From Nitzschia sp. DOCU1 (lineage: Eukaryota > Bacillariophyta > Bacillariophyceae > Bacillariales > Bacillariaceae), in contig OX595989.1 in the NCBI GenBank assembly GCA_951394045.1, positions 2,666,001 through 2,730,000 of the forward strand: 64,000 nucleotides of DNA. Direction: 5' to 3'. A model generated the notes under the pieces. It searched no databases and was not told the DNA's origin. It worked only from the letters and a program-made list of their open reading frames with translations. Of this stretch, positions 41,668 through 54,993 are shown piece by piece; position 1 is the stretch's first letter; each line of letters begins with the position of its first letter. Both the position numbers and the translations under genes were made by a program.

Positions 41668-43390
41668 TCACTCCGAGGAGTTTCTTGCTACAAGGCTCAA
41701 ATTGTGCGCGCACGTATACCATATTCCCGTTGTTTTGTCGTACAGCTTCCAATAGGGAACTTTGAGACAGCCTTCTCTTAGGGGAACAAATCTTAGCTCT
41801 GCATCCACAGCGTGTTGACCCAACACTTCACCCAAGAGGAGCGCTCCATCGACGGCAAGCAGCGTATTGTCCCGATTGAGTCTCACAGTACCATCGTCCT
41901 CCCCTGATATGCCCCAAACGCCAAAGGTGTATCCATTGATCTCTGACACGACAGCTGCATTGACAATCTCATCTCTTTCTGTAGCTCCCTGGTGTTCCTC
42001 TTTGGCCATAATAAGCATGAGATTGCGTGGTTCCAAGCTCAAGTTGAAAATTCGAAGGTTCACGACCATTGGTTCCCCCAGTTTGACCTCAGAGTCCTTT
42101 ACTTTCATGTCGATTCGGAAGGCATCCGCAGGCTCAACAGCAACTAGCTCAGTCGACCAATGGACATCAGCAGCTACCACCAATCTGCGTCGTGACGATG
42201 AAGAGGTCTGTGATGCAAGGCTTCCCACAATACCGGTCACAGATATCGGCGAAGTGAAAACCCTGGATTGCATTTCCTCACCCGCATGCATGACGAGAAC
42301 AGTAGAATAGGCATCATAAGGATTCAAAGTTAACGGAAGTCGCAACTCGGTCTGCGGTGCATACCCCCATTGTACAGCTTTTGTCATGTTGGCTGGCAAA
42401 AAATCAAAAAGCGGCGACAATTATCAGCGTGGAATTGACTTGGTTTTTCGCAACGAGAACGCGATCACGGAACTTACTGACAGCATATTTGCTACCATAT
42501 TTATTTCGGTCGGCATTAGAAATAGTTTCATACCGTGAGTGACCGGGATGGATAGCAATATTATTGATGGTAACACTTTCTCGATGAAGACTGGAGTGCC
42601 TTATCGTGAGAGAAACCATTGTGGTCCCGAGTGTGGCGCCCTGAATGCTCCGGACGGATATTGTGAATGCACGAGTTAGCGTGACGTCAAGCGTAACCGC
42701 ACCTAGTCTAGCTTCAAGGACCCTGGAACTAGACTCTTTCTGCATATGATCTGGTATCGCTCCGAGTTCCAATGACAAAAGGTCTGGTACCCCCAGAGCT
42801 GATGCCCCACTAGACTTGATGTCTTCCTTGACGGTCAGGATCGGTGTAATCTCAACTTTGATGGCCACGCTTGACACATCACTATCTGATCCTTTATTAG
42901 CAAACTTGTCAAAGGCAGAGGCACGCACTGTGACCTCTGTCTCAAATGATACCACAAGACCTTCCACAGATGTCGACAGAATCGAAATCGCCTCAACTAC
43001 TACCGCCACTTTTGAGGATCCGTCAACGGAAGAGCTCCTTGCTTCGAACCCGATAAATGAAGACTCTCCAATTTCGGTGTTCTTGGTTTCATTCTCGGCA
43101 GGCGGATCCTCGCCAGCCTTCTCTGCTTTAGCTTCGTCGTCTTCCGGTTGGACAAAATTAGAAGGAGCCGGCACAATGGATTTCGAGGCCAGAACTAAAT
43201 CCAAATCTTCTTGAGAGGCAAACTTGAGCTCCAACGGCAGAATAAGATTCGAATGACCCGATGAATCAATGAAGAAGGAAGTGGTTGTAAAGGTTCCACC
43301 AGGACCTGCTTTGATCAACGGAGGCATTCCATTCACCCCCTTGACGCTGGGCGTGAACGTGCACGCTTCAAAACTTTTCACCAATGACAT
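41668..43390 (-). CDS. Beta-rich protein, possible trafficking (TRAPP-like) subunit
   Basis: Exon 1 43390..42478 and exon 2 42392..41668, intron 42477..42393 (GTAAGT...CAG), phase 1, 545 residues, joining AV to TNMTKAVQWGY. Alternating hydrophobic strands dominate: GTTMVSLTIRHSSL, ESVTINNIAIHPG, then FRIDMKVKDSEVKLGEPMVVNLRIFN. The end LGQHAVDAELRFVPLREGCLKV, WKLYDKTTGIWY resembles the Ig-like C-terminal domains of TRAPPII-type and related tethering proteins (subunit before variable domain, rule that a final beta-sandwich follows). That likeness is from memory of patterns and is weak. No catalytic motif is visible. Confidence 0.55.
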
Positions 43391-44229
43391 GAACGAATAC
43401 TGGTAAGGCAGGGAGAACCCTTCTAATAAACAACGCGGAACTAAAAGGAATGAAGTTGTGATTGTCCAGGACGGCCCACGGGGACAGTAACAGTGAATAG
43501 TTTCAATGATGTGAAGATCCTAACTACGGTAGATGGCGCGGCGGTGGCAAAAAGTGCGGCGCCCGCGGCCGGCCCCCACAGATCTTCGACTAAAGCGACC
43601 ACTATCTAGATTTGGTTTTATCTATGCATCGTACAGTTCTTTGATACCATGAGTATGTTGATAGCAACTTGTGGACGGCGACGGTCCGCGCCAATTTTCT
43701 TTTTCGAAAATCTATACCACCGACGACCACCCGCGGTATTTGAGCTTTCCAAAAATCTTTGATCGACGTCATTTGGAATAGTGTGCGCCATACATGCTCT
43801 CTGTGCTATTGTTTTAGTTGTCATTTTTTGCTTGTCTGTTGCGACACACAGGTAACCTCCGGGCGGACATCGGCATTTTTCACCTGCTCGATACCATTCA
43901 ATCTGTTCCACGGAAATATGTACCAAACTCTACGGTGCCAATTTAGTAAAAGTTCAGTCCGACAGCCGGAGTAAAACATGGGAGGTAAATAAGCGTTAGA
44001 TACTTGCTAAGTATCTCAAAGTAGTATAACAAATCGTATTCATGTGAAGTCTTGCTGCAGTCGCAATTCGCGGTGCCGAAGGATGATTTGCGAGAAATTT
44101 CAGTTTGTCCAAGGATGCGTCAATCCCCCTTTCCTTGGGAGACGATCTCGCTCGGCCGGACGCACCCACGAGAGCGCTTGCATCGGATTCACTCATCATT
44201 TCAAAGAACAACAATGCCCCATTGAATTA
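43391..44229. other. Divergent intergenic region
   Basis: 839 bases. A very GC-rich patch (GCGCCCGCGGCCGGCC) lies near 43558-43573, and an ACGTCA half-site near 43765. The HSF frame stays open upstream to 44044 without conserved sequence. Confidence 0.5.
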
Positions 44230-46837
44230 ATGACAATGAGCTTCGAAACCAAAACCAAAGAATCGGCCCAGGCAACCAGCCAGGATGGAGGACCCAACGC
44301 ACCCTCTGGATTCATCCTGAAGCTTTTTCAGATGGTCAATGGTGCTCCTGACGACGTCATCTCGGTAAGTCGCAACAGCAGGCTGTTTTCTTATAGAACA
44401 AAAACATCGGATGGCAGAGGATGAGCAGAGGAAAATGGCAGTCTGAACCACACGTCATCAGGGCTGAATTCGTATGTTTGTTATCCATCGTCCGGACGAG
44501 GCTTCCTTCTCGCTGCTGGAGTGTTAAACTGGTGGCATTGGCAGATCTTGGCATCGGCACGTCGATGATGTCCCAGCATTTGTTCTTCGCCGAAGGCATC
44601 GTCGCGTTGGCCCATGCTGCCTTGGTTTGCCAAGGCATCCACCTCCAGTTCTATTAGCGAGGATCATCTCTTCAGACTTGCCATCAATCGGGTCGTGGTT
44701 CTGCTACATCGCTCCAAACGGGACTTGCTGGATGGTTTCCTAGCCGTTCTTCGCTATCAAAGAATCATTTTTTCGATCGGCTGGTGGGGGCACTAAATGG
44801 CACGAGAGTCAGTACTGATTGCTATTCAATGATACCACTATGGTAACATGTTATCACTATGGTGTTATTTGCTACTGCATGCTGAAAATTTGGCCATTTC
44901 ATGCTCGTTTTCCACCGAGATCGGGGGGGGAATCCACCATGGTCAAATTGCTTCTCGTTGGTCGCCTGGTTGAGAACGGTCGGTGGATCCTTTCGATCAT
45001 CCAAGAAATTTAACGAACCCCTCCGGCCACCGATCCACCGACGTACTTTTGCTACCAGCCAAAAATGCTTCAGCTTCTCCCCTACCGGGTGAATCTTCTC
45101 CGTCGGCTTTTGCGTTCCACCCCAACCTGAGGTCCTCGTTTCTTGCAGATGACGTCACATCAGGTTATGATCCTAATGTTCTTTGCGCGTTGCACTCTCG
45201 CTCTCGTGACTGCACCCACCACGCCATGCTCACGTCGCACTCTGCAATACCACACACGCACGCATTGCTAACCATTTTTTTGCGATCTTTTCTCATTCGA
45301 ATTTCAATGACAGTGGACGCCTGCCGGCGATGCCTTCATTATCGGATCGGACTTGAACCGTCTCGAGTCGGAAACTCTGCCCCAGTACTTCCGACACAAT
45401 CGATTCCAGTCTCTTGTTCGACAGGTAAGATTTGACGCAGTGGAGGATTCTCTGCTACTAGCTACGCTGCTTTAATAGTAGCTAGTAGCTAGTAGTATCT
45501 GCCTCTAGCTTCAAGCGATGGAACCACAAAGAATTTCAATACTAACTGGTGCTTTGCCATCCACTTTGCAGCTGAACTTTTACTCCTTTCGAAAGATCAA
45601 CCGAGAACGCAACGTTTGGATCTACAAGCACAAGTTGTTCCACCGTGACCGCCCGGATGATCTCTACCAAGTGCGTCGTCGGACTTGCCCCGGGGTAGAC
45701 GGCCGAAAGCAACGCTTTTCGCGCTACTCGGCGCAGAAGCTCGGCAAGTACGACGACGCCAACCAATCCAGCGACGACGAGGAGTCGTCCCTGGAAGATA
45801 CTACTAGCGGAGACGAAAGCGAGATTGCTAGTGGCAAGAAGCGACGTGGGTCCATGTCAAGCGTGGCGTCCAACAACTCCAAGCGTATTCGCCGGCTGTG
45901 GCAGGCGGTTGATTCGGAGAAGGCCCTGAAAGTTGACACTGTAGTAACTCCGGATCCCTCCGCCTCTCCCACCAGTGTCTTCGATGCGCCGAAAGCCATG
46001 TCCAAGGACGCGGACGTCGACGACGAGTCGAGCACCAACAAGAAGAGCGACCGCATGGAGATGATGGAGCGATCCCTAGTTGTTTCGGAAGTTGCCTCCA
46101 AGCTTGAAGAGTTCGTCAAGAAGGCTTTGAAAGGTCGGGGGTCTGCTCGTAGTCGTCGGGCTGGTGTAGTGACTCCGCCGTACGGATACTCCCGTTCTGC
46201 TGTCGTCACCTCCCGTGATCTTATCACTTACGATGATGAATACGTCGACGAGGAAGACAAAGACCTCTCTGGACTTGTCTCTGACGGGGACGATAGCCTT
46301 CACAGCGCGGATGCCTCGATCTCGGGGTTTGATGAGAATTCTAAGGACATGGACGTTGCCCCCGTCCTTTCTGCTGCAAAGGTTCAAGATATCGTGAACG
46401 AAATCCGCAAGCGGGCAACATGGAACCATGCCCACGGGCCGATGATTGTCGCTTGCGCCGAGGTAGCGGAGTTTCTCATGACAACTGCTCCTGGCGAAAA
46501 TGCTTCCGTTTGCTGCCGCAAGGTTTTGAGGCTCTTGTTGCTTTCGGAGCGCCTCTCGAGCGATTTCAACGCTTATCGCGCTGCCCTACACCCTGATGGT
46601 GCAGGTTTCATGAAGCCCGAGAATCTCGCTGAAGCCATGCGCCAAATTTTGGAGACTGGATCTACCAGACTCGAAGCACTTCGCGAGTTCAAGATCTTTG
46701 CAGTCAATCTTATGTACTCGCTGCTCGGAAATTACGGCAGCTTTGGCATTGAGCACCCCTTCGGACACTCTGAAGCCAGTACTCTGCTGCACACCGCAGA
46801 TGTCTGGTCGAAGAGCGTTGGCAGGTTTTCAAACTAA
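44230..46837 (+). CDS. Heat-shock-factor-type transcription factor, three exons
   Basis: Exons 44230..44364, 45314..45424 and 45572..46837 give 503 residues; introns 44365..45313 (949 bases) and 45425..45571, both phase 0. The joined DNA-binding domain (about 26-118) reads FILKLFQMVNG, WTPAGDAFII, LPQYFRHNRFQSLVRQLNFYSFRK and KLFHRDRPDDL, the winged helix-turn-helix of HSFs, with the recognition helix NRFQSLVRQLNFY intact. The second intron sits after SLVRQ, inside the recognition helix region. A basic patch GKKRRGSMS and KRIRR follows (nuclear signal). No clear HR-A/B coiled coil is seen. The C-terminal 150 residues are helical and unassigned. HSFs are a large family in diatoms and need not respond to heat. 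Confidence 0.9.
45150..45157. promoter_or_regulatory. Perfect CRE palindrome inside HSF intron 1
   Basis: TGACGTCA in the 949-base first intron. It might be an intronic bZIP site. Single short site; function not established. Confidence 0.25.
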
Positions 46838-47434
46838 TGAAGATCGGCATGGTGCAGGGTGCCCCATTCTGATCTCCGGGCTGCCGTGTGCCACTTGCTC
46901 TTGCGTCTCAAAAAATACTTTCATTCAATCATTCTTTCAAATTCACTCGGGTTTTGCGGGGTTTGCTAAACCAATGGGCTCACGCTACTAGCTAAAGAGT
47001 GCGGCTACATGTTGTGTTGCTACCTGGCGAAAAGGAAAACTCCATAGAATACGTATCTAACTCTAGATATGATAAAATTACTTTGGAGAAAGATCCCGCT
47101 GTCCTTCTTTCTTGCTCCGTGCGGGAATAATAGTAAAGGTATTTTCTATGGCGGGCTCGAGTGAGTCTGAGTCGTTAGTCGTCGTCTCATCCGTGCAAAG
47201 ACTCCTTCGACTTCTTCGGCCCCTAAAGCGCGCCTCATCTGTTACAAAATACCACATCGACTTCGAAGGTTCAACCTCCTCCTTGCTCGTCCCCTCTTCT
47301 TGTTTGCTTGTTATAATCCAACAGTACCTACCAGTCCCTCTTGACAAGCATAGCTTTGGTCTTCTTAATCTTCGTTGCAAGTGAATTGGTTGATTTTTGA
47401 CAGCAAACAAGTGTCGGCAGCAACTTTCAACAAA
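46838..47434. other. Intergenic
   Basis: 597 bases between the HSF gene and the SDR gene; presumed terminator and promoter. No gene seen. Confidence 0.5.
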
Positions 47435-48429
47435 ATGTCCGACGACGAAAAGTCAATACCCAAGTGGAGATCATGCTTTCGAAACGACTTGTTCGCGGGC
47501 AAAGTTGCGTTGGTGTCGGGCGGTGGCACAGGCATTGGCAAGGCTGTCGTGACGGAATTGGCATCTCTTGGAGCAACAGTAGTGATTGCCAGCAGATCAC
47601 GAGAAAAGTGTGAAGCGGCCGCCAACGAAATCAATGCCCTTGGTTTCACCGGCAAGGTCGTAGTGGGACCAGCCACGAACATTCGCAAAGAACAAGACAT
47701 TCAGAATTTGATTGAGTATATTATTGAAAAGTACGGAAAATTGGATATTCTGGTGAACAACGCTGGAGGTCAATTCATTGCCGACTCGGCCGATATTAGC
47801 CAGCGAGGATTTGCGGCAGTGGTGGAAACAAATTTGCAGGGGACCTTTCTCGTGTGCCGGGAAGCTTACAACCAATACATGCGAGATAACGGTGGATCGA
47901 TTGTCAATATTACCATTGGCAATCGAAACGGTATGCCAGGGATGATGCATTCTGCAGCGTCCCGGGCGGCAGTCGAGAACATGACAGCGTCTCTATGCAC
48001 CGAATGGATTGAATCCAAGGTCCGAATCAATTGCGTCCGACCAGGAATCATCTTTACCGACTCGGGCTTTGATAACTATGGGCCAGCGGGTGAATTCTTT
48101 CTAGAAAAGATTGTCAAATCCCTACCATCTCGACGACTAGGAAGCCCCGAAGAAGTTAGTTCGGCCGTGGTGTGGCTGTTGAGTAAGTACTCGTTCCATG
48201 GAAGAAAAATCAACTTGTTGGTAGTATTTTATGTACTCACACATTCATTTTTGTTTTGTTTGTTCTTGCCATGCACCATCATGTCACAGGTGAGGGTGCG
48301 AGTTATGTGACTGGGAACATGTTATGTGTGGATGGTGGTGGAAGTTACACGGCGTTGCCCCTGATTGAAATTGAAGAAAAGGCCAATCTTCCAGTCTATG
48401 GCCACCTCCCGGCCAAGGCCAAACTATAG
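47435..48429 (+). CDS. Peroxisomal enoyl-CoA/2,4-dienoyl-CoA reductase-type SDR
   Basis: Exon 1 47435..48182 and exon 2 48290..48429, intron 48183..48289 (GTAAGT...CAG), phase 1, 295 residues, joining WLLS to EGASYVTGN. Rossmann motif GGGTGIGK (29-36), NNAGGQF (108-114), GGSIVNIT, RINCVRPGI and the C-terminal DGGGSY block place it in the PECR/DECR branch of short-chain dehydrogenases. It ends AKAKL, a peroxisomal PTS1-type tripeptide (AKL). The classical Tyr-x-x-x-Lys is absent: the position reads VENMTA (E181, A185). Dienoyl-CoA reductases also lack that tyrosine and use an acidic residue at about this site, so a beta-oxidation accessory role is likely. Which substrate is used is not decided. 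Confidence 0.82.
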
Positions 48430-48652
48430 CATCATCATCTTCTTCTTCTAAGTGACGTATAGACAGTTGTACATAGATATACCAAAAGAAACTTATGCTG
48501 CACGCTCAAGACTAGAGTATCGCAATACGCCACAGCCCAATATTGTATGGATGGCAAGAGCAGGATAAATGACCCGTTCTAGTTCTAGTAGGTACAAGGG
48601 AGATCGCCAACGAATGACACCAACACATTCCTTTTAACATAGTACTCCATCT

Positions 48653-49883
48653 TTAGTCGTTCTTTGGAAGCGACGCCATGTATTCCAAGGACTTGCCCGT
48701 TTTCGGGTCCAGTTGCGCCTTGGGGTTGACGCGGTCGTTTGGATCGTAGGCTCTGATAATGAAAAAGACAAGGACCAATGAGACGGGATGGTTATTGCTA
48801 CCCACATCACACAGAAAGTGTATACATACCGAAAAGTTCCAAAGACATGATCCCAAAACATGGTATATTGTCCATAATTACTTTGTGGAATTCGATGATG
48901 GACATCGTGCGCCTTGGAATCATACAAGGTGTATCCCCACAAGGACGCTACAATATCGTACCGCGTATGGTTCCATCCTGCCAAAATCCCACCCACAGCC
49001 AAGAACAAAAAGATACCCAGTACATGAATTCGCATTCCAAACATTCGACAACACAAGTACGTCGCCCACAAATGATTATACTCGCCGAGTACATATTCAA
49101 TAGGATGTACATTAATGGCATCTTGTGTAGCCCGACTGGGTGCTTTTTGTGTATGATGATGTTTATGAATGTATCCATAAATAGCTTTGATATGGAGTGC
49201 CCAATGTAGAGACGTATAAAAGAAATCAAAGACTAAAAATAAGATGGGCAATGGCAAGAGGACCGTCCCCAAGGACAGTTCATTGGGCATCCAAAGTAGA
49301 TTTGGTTCTGCCAACGCATAGCGCAGCATAAAATACACAAAGGGTCCCGTTTGAGCTTTGGAAATGGCAATAAAGACCTTGTCCGTCATGGTGAATTCGT
49401 CCAAATGTTTGCCTCGGACGGGAATGGGATTGAATTGAATCCAAGCTAGATGTCAAAAAAGGTGCAAGAGAAAAAATGAGGGACACACTCCCCACACAAA
49501 ATCACTCAGCCCATCCATCGATTCAACGTACCAGCAGCATTCAACGAAAGCCAGCTCATAATTTCCATGGCCAAGATTCCGAGAGACACCAACAGCACTA
49601 GGTCGAGGTTCGACAAGCTTCCTGACGTAAATCGTGTCAGAAAATCAGAAACCTCGTCATTGCTGCTGCCGCTGCTAGTGGTAGAATTCTTCACGTCACT
49701 GTCACTACTGCCTTGAACATGAAAGGCACACAGTGCGACTGCAAAGGCCATGTGAATCAAGGGAGACACGACAGTAGAATAGCTTCTGAATGACGATGAC
49801 GACTCGTGCACCGCTGCAGATAGAGAACGGCGACTGGTCGAATCCTCCTCGGCATTGGCGGGTGCTGCTCTTCGGGTCACCAT
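48653..49883 (-). CDS. Sterol desaturase/fatty-acid hydroxylase superfamily protein
   Basis: Exons 49883..49532, 49445..48830 and 48752..48653, 355 residues, introns 49531..49446 (phase 1) and 48829..48753 (phase 2). Joins create NAAAWIQFNP and GTFRAYDPND. Four or more membrane segments. The di-iron histidine clusters are HWALH (198-202), HKHHH (211-215) and HDVHH (297-301), with NYGQYTMFWDHVFGTF following as in C-5 sterol desaturase and C-4 methyl oxidase relatives. Enzymes of this family oxidise sterols or acyl chains in the ER using oxygen and cytochrome b5. The exact substrate is not decided; the N-terminal 60 residues are polar and Ser-rich. Confidence 0.85.
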
Positions 49884-50437
49884 GTCAATGAACAATCAAT
49901 CAATGCCTTGATGGATCGAAATAGGTAGAGGTAGTCTTTATGTGTTCAATCCTTGAATGTGATGAAGACGTTAGCATTGCTCCGTTGCCGTTACCATCGT
50001 TGTGTTTTCTTTGTTGGCGGAAGCAAAAAGGGGATGCGCTGGCCAAAATGCGAATGTTGCGTGAGTGTAGTTGGACTCTTGTGGTCGAAGGGATCGAATG
50101 CGTCTGGCAATCTGTCCTTTGTTCGTGCCTGCCGTGTGCCGCCTGCACGGAGCAGAGGGAGTCGAACGGATCAAACCAGAGCAAAGTTAAGTCGACCGAG
50201 TCATAGATCCAACTCGCCGCCGCCGGCCCGCCACAAGATATTATCGTCATCACCGCGATACGGAGGGACCGACCATGACGCGTCGGGAAAATAGCTAGTG
50301 ATCGCTCCCTTTTCCTCTTTTTGGTTGTCGTTTTATCTCGCCATTGTAAGCGATACTTGCTACGCTCCTTTATTGTTACTCTGACGTTGCATTACTTGTG
50401 TGAAAACTATCCGTAACGATTCTACTACAAACTATCC
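49884..50437. other. Divergent intergenic region
   Basis: 554 bases between the hydroxylase-family gene and SKI2; presumed bidirectional promoter. Nothing specific seen. Confidence 0.5.
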
Positions 50438-53400
50438 ATGACAACTCAACCCTTGCCCTTGGATCGACTGTTGGCCTTGTTACAACAAGAACAAGACAAC
50501 GAAAAACGCACTGAATATACGACTCGTCTTTCCAAGACACAGATTCGTCAATTTTATCAAGAAAATGGGCTTTTGAATCCCCTGAAAGGCTTGTGGGAAC
50601 GTCCCATTCCTGCCGACGTGTACAAGTGTCCACTTTCGGAACCCAGGACCACATTGGCCGACTGGAACTCGCTTCCACGAGCTATTCAAGCCTTGTACAA
50701 CGAGCCCCCAAATGGAGGAGTGTTGGAAATTGATCGACGACATTTACTGTCATTGCCCTTGGGGAGTGCTACCACGGAGGAACACTCACCGTTGTCATTA
50801 TCCACATCTTTGAACCGACGACCCTTGACGGGAAACATGACCAATAAATTGACAGAATATACACGGGGAACTTCAGGACAATGTCGACCGTTTCGACCAG
50901 GAGGAATGGATGACGACGATGATGGCAGGGAAACAGCTGAGAATTCCTTTTTGACACCTCGTGCGATTGAAAATTCCCTAAAAGTTCTCAAGCAAGGATC
51001 CAAAGCGTCATGGAAGGATGGAAGCCTGCTAACGGCTCCACCAGGAGTTGACTTTCAAGTGGGTCTCTCCTATCAAGATATATACGGAAGTGACAGTAGT
51101 GAGGAAAAGGAAGGAACGAAACCACGGTTAGTGGAGGAAGAATCCATCTCCAAACAAACAGTGGAAGAAATATGGGAACAGGTTGGAGGATCTACATCGA
51201 CTTCGCGGCTTGCTCCCGCCATTCAGTGGGATCAAAACTTTTTGGACGACGATTCTTTATTTGGAAGTAGTGAAAGCGAGAGTGGGGACGATGAAAGTGG
51301 GGAAGAGGAAGGGGACAACGTTCAGGACGAGCAAGTCGAAGATGGTTCGCAAGCGGAAGAAGAACCCGAAGTAGGAAGCTCGCCACAAGCCACCCCACAG
51401 GCATCTGATTTGGATCAAATTACTGGATCGGACGAAGACATTGATAAGCTTCTAAAGGAACTTTCTAGAGCCGAAGCTCGGACGAAAAAGCAACTTGTGA
51501 CCAAGAAGGAAGATCAGGACGATGATATTCAATTGAACCCACTCGAGTTAGCGCAAAGACAAGCAAAAATGCAGACGGATTCCACCCGAAAATCCTGGGC
51601 GTCGACAGCGCTTCTACCTATTGACGACTTTCATTCCTGGATACCGAACCCGGCCATGACATTTCCATTTACACTGGATACATTTCAGCAGCAAGCTGTC
51701 GCGCGGCTGGAACGCAATGAATCCGTGTTTGTGGCGGCACATACATCGGCCGGCAAGACGGTTGTAGCAGAATACGCCTGTGCTTTGGCCAAGCAACGGG
51801 GTACTCGATGCGTCTATACGTCTCCCATCAAAGCATTGAGTAATCAAAAGTTTCGGGATTTCAGCCAAAAGTTTGGATCACAGAATGTGGGGCTCATAAC
51901 TGGAGATTTGCAGCTAAATGTGGACGACTCATCATGCCTCATTATGACTACGGAAATCTTGAGAAGGTGAATACACTGACTGCTTTTAGTTTGATGTCCC
52001 TATTCCATCCCTCGCCGCTCACTTGGACCTTCTCTGCAGTATGTTGTATCGTGGTGCGGATTTGATTCGTGACATTGAATGGGTCATATTTGATGAAGTA
52101 CACTACGTCAATGATTCAGAGCGCGGAGTTGTCTGGGAAGAAGTCATTATCATGCTACCGTCATATGTCAATTTGATCTTTTTGTCTGCTACGACGCCCA
52201 ACACATTAGAATTTTCCGATTGGATTGGACGTACGAAACGCAAACCGGTGCACGTTATCAAAACGGACTATCGACCAGTTCCACTGTCGCACTATCTATG
52301 GGCGAATCTCAAACTACACAAGGTCATGGAGGGGAAGAGCGGGTTTTACGACAAGGGATATCAGGAGGCGTCAAATGCCTTGAATCCCAGCAAGGATGCC
52401 AAGGGCGCGAAAGGAAAACCCACGAATGCGTCCTCTGCGCGGGGACCTGCAAATATGGCATGGCAAGCGCAAGGAAGCAAGGCAGATTGGATGTCCTTGG
52501 TTCGCTTCTTGGAGCGAGAAGAGCTTACTCCAACAGTGGTCTTTTCTTTTTCCAAAAAGGTACGTCTATGCAGCCGATCATCGTTGTGTTGACTTTCCGT
52601 CTGACCTCTCCTTATCATCGGCCATGATACGTAGAAATGCGAAGAAATCGCCAATATGCTTCGATCGTTGGATCTGAACACTGCGGCTGAAGGTGGTACG
52701 GTCCAAGGATTCACCCTTCAGACGGTGGCCCGGCTGTCACCTAATGACGCTCTTTTACCTCAGGTTCAAACCGTTTGCGAGATGGTGAAACGAGGAATCG
52801 GAGTGGTAAGTAGACAAAGCTGCCCGGTGGTTAACTTTGATGTCGCGTACAACTAACGCCTACCCCCTCAGCACCACGGAGGCCTTTTGCCGATTTTGAA
52901 AGAGATGGTCGAAATTCTGTTTTCACGAAACTTGATCAAAATTCTGTTTGCCACGGAAACGTTTGCGATGGGCGTCAACATGCCTGCACGAGCAGTAGTG
53001 TTCAACTCCATTCGAAAACACGACGGGTCACAATTCCGCGTCTTGGAACCTGGTGGTAAGTTGGTCAGCCAACTCTCACTTCACTGGCACTTGCTAGTCC
53101 TAAACAATATCTCTTTTCTCAGAATACACGCAGATGGCAGGACGAGCCGGGCGTCGTGGTCTCGACAAAGTTGGGACAGTTATCATGTGCTGCTTCGGCG
53201 AGACACCACCTCCGATAGGAATGCTACGAAACATGTTGACGGGGCAGTCAACGATGCTTCGATCGCAGTTCCGTCTTACGTACAATATGATTCTGAACTT
53301 GCTTCGGGTTGAAGAAATGAGCGTTGAAAGTATGATCAAGCGGTCATTTAGTGAGTTTGCCACGCAGCGCGCGTTGACAGCCAACGAATACCCGAAGCTG

Positions 53401-54993
53401 CTTTCTCGTGGGCGCAAAACCCTTGCCAAGTTGGAGGAACAAGCAAATATGGAGGCACAACAACGCGTCGGGGCAGAAGATCTAGAGGATTACTTCTCCG
53501 TCTGTGCACAGTTGATTGCGAAGAATACCGAGTTGCTTCGCTTTATCAGTGCTTCCTCCGATGATTCAGCCGACAGCGTACTGCAATGTGGTAGATTGTT
53601 GTTGATTTCCGCAGCGAGAAAGCTTGGCGTTGTACGGATGCCAGCCATCATTCTGGACAATCGATCCAAACCAGAGTCTTCTACAGCCACCACAGCGCCC
53701 GATGCTACAAAGATGGGGGTCGGACCACTGATATGCATGGTGCTCCTACCAGAGAGTTTCGTTCCAGCGTCACATTTACAGCAACAGGGGGAACCCAAGG
53801 TTGTAGCCATCGGATCCAAGGGGTTTGCCAAAAATCGTTATTACGCCATTGAGGAAGTTTCGGTCGATCAAATTCTTCTCGTAACATCGACCAAAAGGAA
53901 GATTGAGCCGAACTCGTTGTTCAAGGACGCCAAGGCTACCAAATCGAGCACGGGACACGGGCTTGAAGCTTCTGCATTCTTTGGTGCTAAACCGGTGTCG
54001 CGAGGCTTTGACGATCCATTTTCGGGTATGAAGGCACGCGGTAAACGAAACGATGACGAAGCATTCTTTGGCAAGAAGAAAACTCCTGTCGTTTCATCTG
54101 AAGCTGAGGCGATTGAAGACGCAATGGAAGTTTTGGTGAACGCGGAAAGAGAAGAATCGTCGACAGGGCTGCAGGCATTGGATATGAAAGATACAATGAA
54201 ACGAGGCAACGATGTTGTCGACTTTATTCGCGAATGCGGAGCCGTCGCGAATCTCGCAAACCAAATGCGCCAATTCCGATCGCACCACCACCCCTCACTG
54301 GAAAAGTACTATACTCTGGTGGAGCGCAAACATCAGCTGCAAGAACGAGTTGATGCTCTTGGTCATCTCTTGTCGAATGAAAGTCTCCAATTATTTCCCG
54401 ACTTTTTGCAGAGAAAGGCGGTCCTCCGAACTCTTGGATACATTGATGAGCACGAAACTGTTAGCGTCAAGGGACGAGTTGCATGCGAAGTGAACAGTTG
54501 CGAGGAGTTGATTGTGACGGAGATGGTCTTTGAAGGCGTTTTAAACGAATTGGAGCCCAACGAGATTGTGGCAGCTCTTAGTGCGTTGCTCTACCAACAA
54601 AAGAGCGAAGACGAACTTGGTATCGAACTCCCAGAATCACTACTCCACTGTTGCACTCGCATGAAAATAATTGCTGAAAATCTTGGAGCACTCCAGCGAC
54701 AGCATGGCCTTGACGTGGACCCTGCTGAATATGCTGACTCGACACTCAAGTTTGGTCTTGTCCATGTCGTGTACGAGTGGGCCTTAGGCGTACCATTCAG
54801 CAACATTTGCGAGTTGACCGATGCTCAGGAAGGATCCATTGTTCGCTGCATCACTCGGTTGGATGAACTTTGTCGCGAAGTGAGAAACTGCGCCCGCGTC
54901 GTAGGAAATCCCACATTATACAGAAAAATGGAGGCTGCGAGCGTTGCCATCAAGCGAGACATTGTTTTTGCGGCGAGTCTGTATGTGAGCTAA
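50438..54993 (+). CDS. SKI2: Ski2-type RNA helicase (SKI complex), five exons
   Basis: Exons 50438..51966, 52040..52559, 52635..52805, 52872..53055 and 53123..54993, total 1424 residues; all four introns are 66-75 bases, GT-AG. Motif I AHTSAGKT (434-441), [18 protein letters not shown] (528-531), [21 protein letters not shown] and [10 protein letters not shown] are all present. The N-terminus has the [10 protein letters not shown] start and the acidic region seen in SKI2, and the C-terminal half has the long beta-barrel arch and DSHCT-type end. SKI2, with SKI3 and SKI8, feeds cytoplasmic mRNA 3'-5' into the exosome. The Mtr4 alternative is less likely because of the N-terminal region. Longer than the animal protein through low-complexity acidic inserts. 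Confidence 0.9.
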
